From NCBI GenBank assembly GCA_022758935.1, contig JAEMQG010000042.1, positions 1-8,072 of the forward strand: a stretch of DNA of 8,072 nucleotides. The letters are read 5' to 3'. Below, one piece after another: positions 6,811 to 8,072 of the stretch. Each line of letters starts with the position of its first letter. Within the stretch, counting starts at the first letter, position 1. The notes under the pieces were generated by a model. That model was not told the origin of the DNA. It searched no databases and saw nothing but the letters and a program-made list of their open reading frames with translations. The stretch comes from Candidatus Nitrosopumilus sp. Its GTDB lineage: Archaea; Thermoproteota; Nitrososphaeria; Nitrososphaerales; Nitrosopumilaceae. Both the position numbers and the translations under genes were made by a program.

Positions 6811-6816
6811 TATAAT
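6811..6816 (+). promoter_or_regulatory. TATA-like box of the 84-residue gene
   Basis: TATAAT, preceded by a BRE-like AAAGAAATCA (6801-6810), is the best promoter match in the window. A start about 26 bases on (near 6840) would leave a leader of roughly 11 bases before the ATG at 6851. The leader carries AAGGGA, a poor ribosome binding match. Confidence 0.55.
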
Positions 6817-6850
6817 TAAGATTATTTCTTAGTATGTACTCAAGGGAACA

Positions 6851-7105
6851 ATGAGAAGAAGTGTTCATGAAGACATTAAGGGTCTGGAAAAGGAGATCTT
6901 ACAGACAGAAGATAAAATCATAGAATATTTGAGAGTAGGGTATGAAGGGGGAATTAAAACGTCGCTTCATAGTTTAGATTCGAATTTAAAATATCTAAGC
7001 ATACTTGCAAATGGAGCTCCAATTGACAGAAATGAAGATAGAAAGATTATGGATTTTTTGAGAATACATTATGACTATATGCAAAAGTTATCCGTTCCTG
7101 CATAA
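6851..7105 (+). CDS. Hypothetical small helical protein, 84 residues
   Basis: I do not recognise this protein. Residues 1-33 (HEDIKGLEKEILQTEDKI and on) look like an amphipathic, coiled-coil-forming helix, followed by two more helices (about 36-53 and 60-80) separated by a turn at NGAPIDRNED. There are no cysteines, signal peptide or membrane segment. The ATG at 6851 is the only usable start, since an in-frame TAG lies at 6830-6832. The promoter before it is well formed, which argues that the gene is real. It is followed 90 bases later by another small gene in the same direction that seems to have its own start signal. A three-helix structural or regulatory protein is the most one can say. 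Confidence 0.65.
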   Translation: MRRSVHEDIKGLEKEILQTEDKIIEYLRVGYEGGIKTSLHSLDSNLKYLSILANGAPIDRNEDRKIMDFLRIHYDYMQKLSVPA

Positions 7106-7110
7106 TTATC

Positions 7111-7152
7111 TCAAAACAATGCCTGACTCATGTAGTATCGAGGTTGCTTTGA
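7111..7152 (+). other. Weak imperfect hairpin between the two small genes
   Basis: TCAAAACAA (7111-7119) can pair with TTGCTTTGA (7144-7152) except for one A-C mismatch, with a loop of about 24 bases. It begins six bases after the 84-residue gene stop. No T-run follows, so it is a poor terminator. It may be chance. Confidence 0.15.
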
Positions 7153-7166
7153 ATTGATCTCAATAA

Positions 7167-7174
7167 CTAAATAA
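7167..7174 (+). promoter_or_regulatory. Possible TATA-like box of the 65-residue gene
   Basis: CTAAATAA is centred about 26 bases before the GTG at 7196, consistent with a leaderless transcript starting at that codon. The match is weak, and read-through from the 84-residue gene remains possible. Confidence 0.3.
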
Positions 7175-7195
7175 CATTACAATGTATGATTTGTA

Positions 7196-7393
7196 GTGTC
7201 TTTATACGATCCTGAAGAACCAAAAAGATCAGTAGATCTCTTGACTGAAGTGATACTAAATTCTAATAGAATTATTTACTGCCATTACTTTATTGAATGT
7301 GGTAAAAAGGCAAGCAAACAAATCAATTTAGATGATAAAATGATTAATGTTTGCGATAATCACTATGATGAAATTCAGTCAAAGAAGAAATAA
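7196..7393 (+). CDS. Small protein with a likely zinc site, 65 residues
   Basis: The protein has Cys29-x5-Cys35 and, after 17 residues, Cys53-x2-His56. This is a zinc-ribbon-like ligand set: two knuckles either side of a short beta segment (KQINLDDKMINVC). His30 next to Cys29 is an alternative ligand. The N-terminal ~24 residues are acidic then helical, and the tail ends in SKKK. Translation from the GTG at 7196 is chosen because an in-frame TGA at 7187-7189 blocks any earlier start and the next methionine (49) would remove the first knuckle. Small single-zinc proteins of this type in archaea may bind nucleic acid or partner proteins, but no specific family is recognised. The gene is convergent with the DUF2070-like gene. 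Confidence 0.62.
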   Translation: MSLYDPEEPKRSVDLLTEVILNSNRIIYCHYFIECGKKASKQINLDDKMINVCDNHYDEIQSKKK

Positions 7394-7418
7394 AAACAAA
7401 AATTATTTTACAAGAAAA

Positions 7419-7472
7419 TATTGAGTTTTGAACGTAAATTACCTCTATTGAATTGTTTTTCAAAACTCAATA
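7419..7472 (-). terminator. Perfect 14-bp inverted repeat between convergent genes
   Basis: TATTGAGTTTTGAA (7419-7432) is the exact reverse complement of 7459-7472, with a 26-base spacer. On the minus strand the repeat begins 24 bases after the DUF2070-like stop and is followed at once by TTTTCTTG and further T-runs (to about 7391), the layout of a hairpin terminator. On the plus strand it lies 25 bases after the 65-residue gene stop, and what follows is less T-rich. It therefore best fits the minus gene but may block read-through both ways. Confidence 0.55.
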
Positions 7473-7495
7473 ATAAATAGTTGATATTTGTTTAC

Positions 7496-8072
7496 CTATA
7501 GGAACAAAGTAATTATGAATAATGTGACACTTCCAATCATGAATCCCTTTGTAATTTTTAGGGAATTATCCAGTGCTTTAGAATAATCCTCGTATATTCC
7601 CTCACCCATAATTTTTACATCTGCCTCATTTTCCAAAATTTCAAATTTTGCTGATGTTGTTTTTGATTCTGCATTATTTGCAATTTCCAAAAACCACTTG
7701 GATATTTTTTCTGCGCCTGTGATTAATCCTAATTGATAGTACCCATTTCTGTTTCTGGCTTTAACTGGAGCATAGTGTGTATCAGAAGTACAAATTTCTA
7801 ATAACTGATATCCACTTTTTGTAAAATTCTCCACAATTTTCTCTCTTACTCCATTTTCCATATTATTTGCATCTGCCCAACCAAGAAAGAATTTTTTATC
7901 ATTAATTTTTAGGCACACTATTCCCAAACCACCCATTCCTAAATCCTCAGTCCATACATCCATACTATCTGAATTTGCATAGCCAAATTCTATGGGGTAA
8001 CTATCCTTTGTCATTAAAGAATCTAGACAAGATTTTGCTGCTTTTAGCATATCTTCTCCATCTTCTTTTGAA
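7496..8072 (-). CDS. DUF2070-like membrane protein, C-terminal part (5' end outside window)
   Basis: The minus frame is open to the window edge (seven further codons before the ATG at 8050), so this is probably the C-terminal ~190 residues of a longer gene. Counting from the ATG at 8050, the segment has GMGGLGIVCLKI (38-49), GWADANNMENGVREKI (57-72) and CTSDTHYAPVKARNRNGYY (87-105), which resemble the conserved soluble domain of DUF2070, an archaeal family with several N-terminal membrane helices and unknown activity. The Asp-Asn-Asn and Ser-Asp-Thr-His clusters look like a ligand or metal site. A closing hydrophobic segment (about 166-184, ITKGFMIGSVTLFIITLFL) would return the chain to the membrane and end right at the stop. 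The family call comes from remembered motif similarity. An alternative is a stand-alone 184-residue protein starting at 8050, which I consider less likely. Confidence 0.68.
   Translation of the reverse strand, partial: SKEDGEDMLKAAKSCLDSLMTKDSYPIEFGYANSDSMDVWTEDLGMGGLGIVCLKINDKKFFLGWADANNMENGVREKIVENFTKSGYQLLEICTSDTHYAPVKARNRNGYYQLGLITGAEKISKWFLEIANNAESKTTSAKFEILENEADVKIMGEGIYEDYSKALDNSLKITKGFMIGSVTLFIITLFL

Noticed and set aside
6834..6854. Six-codon frame starting ATG at 6834 and ending in a TGA that overlaps the 84-residue gene start
   Set aside because: The ATGA overlap suggests a leader peptide, but the predicted transcript start (near 6840) falls after its ATG.
7364..7370. ATGATGA resembling a C box of a C/D guide RNA
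   Set aside because: It lies inside the 65-residue coding frame and no CTGA D box follows at a suitable distance.
1..8072. tRNA, rRNA, CRISPR array, insertion sequence or integration site
   Set aside because: I looked for T-loop-like motifs, regular direct repeats with spacers, transposase motifs and terminal repeats, and found none.

Overview
The window is AT-rich (roughly one third G+C by eye) and reads as archaeal. It carries Tsr3, a ribosomal RNA modification enzyme found in archaea and eukaryotes, and what looks like the C-terminal end of a DUF2070 membrane protein, an archaeal family. Genes start without Shine-Dalgarno sequences, and TATA-like boxes lie about 25 bases before several start codons, as expected for leaderless archaeal transcripts. 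Large extracellular proteins built from Ig-like repeats together with these features fit a Nitrosopumilus-like member of the Nitrososphaerota (Thaumarchaeota). The assignment rests on protein resemblance, not on a marker search.

Layout. Bases 1-2397 (+) hold the 3' part of a large extracellular protein with at least five Ig-like beta-sandwich repeats. 33 bases later comes tsr3 (2431-2925, +). It meets a convergent gene (2926-5388, -) with no base between the two stop codons. That gene encodes an exported, C-terminally membrane-anchored family 5 (oligopeptide-type) solute-binding protein. A 100-base divergent promoter region separates it from a predicted PD-(D/E)XK (Mrr-like) nuclease (5489-6124, +). 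Next is a cluster of small genes: a helical 124-residue protein (6250-6624, -), a helical 84-residue protein (6851-7105, +) divergent from it across a 226-base AT-rich promoter region, and a 65-residue protein with a likely zinc site (7196-7393, +). The window closes with the C-terminal end of a DUF2070-like protein (7496-8072, -). Between the last two genes lies a perfect 14-bp inverted repeat, probably a terminator.

How the genes relate. There is no obvious operon. Apart from the surface protein and tsr3, each gene appears to have its own promoter. Two genes concern the cell surface (Ig-like protein, solute-binding protein), one ribosome maturation (tsr3), one possibly DNA cleavage, and the rest are of unknown role.

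The most notable observation is that the hallmark segments of the solute-binding protein occur in the reverse of the usual family order, as if the domain were circularly permuted. I see no rRNA, tRNA, CRISPR array, insertion sequence or integrase. No intergenic stretch exceeds 300 bases.
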